From positions 1-8,994 of the forward strand of contig CAYUIQ010000312.1 of the NCBI GenBank assembly GCA_964444795.1: a DNA stretch of 8,994 bases, given 5' to 3'. The notes beneath the pieces are model-generated. The model was not told the DNA's origin. It made no database searches and saw only the letters and a list, made by a program, of their open reading frames with translations. The DNA is from JABMRP01 sp964444795. Its GTDB lineage: Bacteria > Planctomycetota > Planctomycetia > Pirellulales > Thermoguttaceae. A program made the translations under genes and the position numbers. Every line of letters starts with the position of its first letter. The stretch's first letter is position 1. Positions 7,031 to 8,994 of this stretch are shown here, piece after piece.

Positions 7031-8806
7031 ATGATTACCCGAATAGCGAAAAGCTGCTTGATCGCCGTGTTTCTGTGGGGAGCGTCGGATCCCGCATCTT
7101 CGCAAGAGATGGACAAAATGTGGGGTGACTCGGTCGTCAAGCTCCGTGCGGAGAACGCCCGGCGCGGCCAACTCCTCGACGAAGGCAATTACGCTATGTT
7201 CATCCACTGGGGGCTCTATTCGCAGCTTGCCAACAAGGTCGACGACAAGACCTACTACGGCATCGGCGAGTGGATCATGAACCCACGAATGGCCGGGATT
7301 CCGGTGGACCGGTACAAACGCTTGGCCGGGACGTTCAATCCCGTGAAATTCGATGCCAAGGCGATCGCCCAACTCGCCAAAGACGCTGGAATGAAGTACA
7401 TCGTCATCACCAGCAAACACCACGACGGGTTTGCCATGTACCATTCCAAGTCCTGTGATTTCAACATCGTGGACGCCACGCCTTGGAAGAAGGACCCGAT
7501 GAAGGACCTGGCGGCGGCTTGTCGAGAGGCGGGGCTCGGGTTCGGATTCTACTACTCGCACAATCAGGACTGGACGTTCCCCGGCGGCGGCAACGGCCCG
7601 AAGACCGACGCCGACGGGAATCCTGCGACTTTCGATGACTACTTCGTCGAGAAGTGCCTGCCTCAGGTCAAGGAAATCACCAGCGAGTACGGGCCGATCG
7701 AGATCGTCTGGTTCGATACGCCGGGCAAGATGCCGAAACATTACGTGGAGCAACTCGTCGAGGTGGTTCGCAAGAACCAGCCCAATGCACTCGTTTCCGG
7801 CCGAGCCGGCCACGGCCTGGGCGACTACCAGACCCTGGGCGATATGGAAGTGCCGCGACACAACGTCGAAGGCATGTGGGAAAGCGTTGATACGACCAAT
7901 GACTCCTGGGCCTATGCATGGTACGACGAATACTGGAAATCGCCCAAGGAGATTCTGCACCGCCTGATTGCTTGCGTGGGACGGGGCGGAACTTACATGC
8001 TCAACATCGGCCCGCGCGGCGACGGCACGGTACCCGAGCGGGCCGCCCGATCGTTGCGCGAAGCCGGCGAGTGGATTCGTCGCTATCCGCACGTCGTCTA
8101 CGCGGCCGACGCCTCGCCGTGGCAGCACGCCTTGCCATGGGGAGACGTGACTCGCCGAGGAAACAGGCTCCATCTGGCCGTCTTCGAGTGGCCGACCTCC
8201 GGCAAGCTCTATCTGCCGGGCCTGAAAACGCCGATCGTTTCCGCCCGTCTGCTGAAGCGCGACCGGTCGGAGGCCCTCGATCATGAAACGTCCTCAGGCT
8301 GGGCGATCCTGCAACTCCCGTCCAGCGCGCCTGAGAAGCTTGTATCCGTGATCGAGCTCGAGTGCAACGGTCCGCCCGAGGCCGATCCGGTCTGGGGTAT
8401 CGACCCGAACATCGGCACCGAGATCCTGGCCGAATTCGCGACCGTCGAGGGGGCCGTGCAAGAAGAGAAACGCTGGATGGAGAAGTTCGGCGAATGGAAG
8501 GGCGTGGTTCGCGTGCACCAGTGGCAGCCCGGCGGCAAGGCCACCTGGGAAGTCAACGTCCTACAGCCGGGCGACTACTGCGTCCATCTCACCTACGCGG
8601 GAGAAGGTCGTCTCGTCTGGGGCGTCGACATCGAAGGCGGCGAGCACATTCAGAACGAGCAGAATTCATCCCACAACTATCAAGAGTTCCCCATCGGCTG
8701 GATGAGCTTCCCCAAGCCCGGCAAGTATCGCGTAAGCGTGTCGTGTCTGGAAGGAGAGACGAAGACGGCCAGTCTCAAGGCAATTCGATTCGCTCCTGTG
8801 CAATAG
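7031..8806 (+). CDS. GH29 alpha-L-fucosidase with extra C-terminal beta-domain
   Basis: A 591-residue retaining glycosidase that removes alpha-L-fucose. A Sec-type N-terminus (MITRIAKS, hydrophobic core) leads to a likely cleavage near SS-QE at about 24. The catalytic barrel shows the family's FIHWG (57-61), SKHHDGF with HHDGF at 130-134, and IVWFDTP with the nucleophile Asp229. W-E-S (283-285, Glu284) in a stretch leading to N-D-S-W-A-Y is the plausible acid/base position by resemblance. G-G-T-Y-M-L-N-I-G-P-R-G-D-G closes the barrel. A beta-sandwich follows to about 450. Residues about 456-591 form a further beta-rich module (W-E-V-N-V-L-Q-P-G-D-Y, then P-K-P-G-K-Y-R-V-S-V) of the kind used as a jelly-roll carbohydrate-binding domain. 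Many GH29 proteins end near 450, so this part is additional. The SD is weak. The neighbouring sulfatase suggests a sulfated, fucosylated substrate. Confidence 0.93.
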   Translation: MITRIAKSCLIAVFLWGASDPASSQEMDKMWGDSVVKLRAENARRGQLLDEGNYAMFIHWGLYSQLANKVDDKTYYGIGEWIMNPRMAGIPVDRYKRLAGTFNPVKFDAKAIAQLAKDAGMKYIVITSKHHDGFAMYHSKSCDFNIVDATPWKKDPMKDLAAACREAGLGFGFYYSHNQDWTFPGGGNGPKTDADGNPATFDDYFVEKCLPQVKEITSEYGPIEIVWFDTPGKMPKHYVEQLVEVVRKNQPNALVSGRAGHGLGDYQTLGDMEVPRHNVEGMWESVDTTNDSWAYAWYDEYWKSPKEILHRLIACVGRGGTYMLNIGPRGDGTVPERAARSLREAGEWIRRYPHVVYAADASPWQHALPWGDVTRRGNRLHLAVFEWPTSGKLYLPGLKTPIVSARLLKRDRSEALDHETSSGWAILQLPSSAPEKLVSVIELECNGPPEADPVWGIDPNIGTEILAEFATVEGAVQEEKRWMEKFGEWKGVVRVHQWQPGGKATWEVNVLQPGDYCVHLTYAGEGRLVWGVDIEGGEHIQNEQNSSHNYQEFPIGWMSFPKPGKYRVSVSCLEGETKTASLKAIRFAPVQ

Positions 8807-8821
8807 CTGGCCATTGGCCAG
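8807..8821. repeat. Perfect hairpin immediately after the fucosidase stop codon
   Basis: CTGGCC and GGCCAG pair perfectly around an ATT loop, beginning on the base after the TAG (8804-8806). No T tract follows (AGACGTCCG), so it is not a classical intrinsic terminator. It could act as a 3'-end stabilising structure or part of a rho-type end. Confidence 0.35.
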
Positions 8822-8837
8822 AGACGTCCGTCACGGC

Positions 8838-8854
8838 CCGGCGGCAATCGCCGG
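8838..8854. repeat. Second perfect GC-rich hairpin downstream of the fucosidase gene
   Basis: CCGGCG and CGCCGG form a perfect 6-bp all-GC stem around a GCAAT loop, 16 bases after the previous hairpin. It is followed only by TTCC, so the U-tract of an intrinsic terminator is missing. With the preceding hairpin it makes a two-stem 3' end for the sulfatase-fucosidase transcript. Confidence 0.35.
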
Positions 8855-8926
8855 TTCCAGCCGACGCAGCGTTCTCCCGCGAAGCGCTGGTGCATTGCCG
8901 AGAACAACGCGAAGTTGCTAATTTGG

Positions 8927-8941
8927 CTTGAGTTCCTCAAG
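8927..8941. promoter_or_regulatory. Palindrome near the right edge, possible operator for an outside gene
   Basis: CTTGAG and CTCAAG flank TTC as a perfect inverted repeat. Upstream lies a weak promoter-like pair (TTGCCG at 8895-8900, 18-base spacer, TAATTT at 8919-8924), which would put the palindrome at the expected transcription start. The promoter match is poor (4/6 and 3/6), so this is only a suggestion. The rest of 8807-8994 holds no ORF that I can support. Confidence 0.2.
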
Positions 8942-8994
8942 TGGAGATAGGCGTCCAAAACGGACCGGGGGCGGGGGAAAATCGGCGCTGAAAA

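Noticed and set aside
6650..8284. A 544-codon open frame on the - strand across the sulfatase end and most of the fucosidase gene
   Set aside because: It is antisense to two genes with complete catalytic motifs, its translation is rich in Arg/Val/His without family motifs, and long antisense frames are common opposite GC-rich coding sequence.
8680..8958. A - strand 92-codon ORF over the fucosidase end and the downstream spacer
   Set aside because: No Shine-Dalgarno site, no motif, and most of it is antisense to the fucosidase C-terminal domain and the palindromes.
8958..8977. G-rich stretch near the right edge as a G-quadruplex
   Set aside because: Only two long G runs are present with one short GG before them, not four tracts of three.

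Overview
The window is a block of carbohydrate-degradation genes, all on the + strand, from a fairly GC-rich Gram-negative-type bacterium. The content fits a member of the PVC superphylum, most likely Planctomycetota or Verrucomicrobiota/Kiritimatiellota. The reasons are an exported formylglycine sulfatase beside a GH29 fucosidase, a Tat-exported FAD_oxidored-family protein, a planctomycete-style putative glycosidase, weak or absent Shine-Dalgarno sites on some genes, and no SusC/SusD pair. This assignment comes from gene content, not from a marker gene.

Layout. Bases 1-867 hold the 3' part of a putative TIM-barrel glycoside hydrolase whose start lies outside the window. A 207-base gap follows; it holds a terminator-like hairpin and a possible 39-residue single-membrane-span ORF. 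Bases 1075-5383 form a tight set: a secreted alpha/beta-hydrolase esterase, a GH28-like beta-helix protein, a small exported relic-like protein and a Tat-exported flavoprotein. Their spacings are 30 bases, a near-overlap and 2 bases, so they probably form one transcription unit. A 184-base spacer with a 13-base palindrome precedes a second pair, a type I sulfatase and a GH29 alpha-L-fucosidase, 44 bases apart. The last 188 bases hold no gene I can support but contain three short perfect palindromes. No gene-free stretch exceeds 300 bases, and I saw no tRNA, rRNA, CRISPR array or transposase.

How the genes may work together. Five of the six complete genes longer than 50 codons carry a Sec-type N-terminus, and the flavoprotein has a Tat signal, so the whole set appears to act outside the cytoplasm. 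An esterase (deacylation), a GH28-fold enzyme (backbone or uronic/rhamno-type linkages), a sulfatase (desulfation) and a fucosidase (defucosylation) together suggest a decorated substrate: a sulfated, fucosylated, acylated polysaccharide such as an algal or mucin-like glycan. The exported flavoprotein is the least expected member and may oxidise a released sugar or lactone. The substrate is inference. The enzyme classes for esterase, GH28 fold, flavoprotein, sulfatase and GH29 are well supported by visible motifs.
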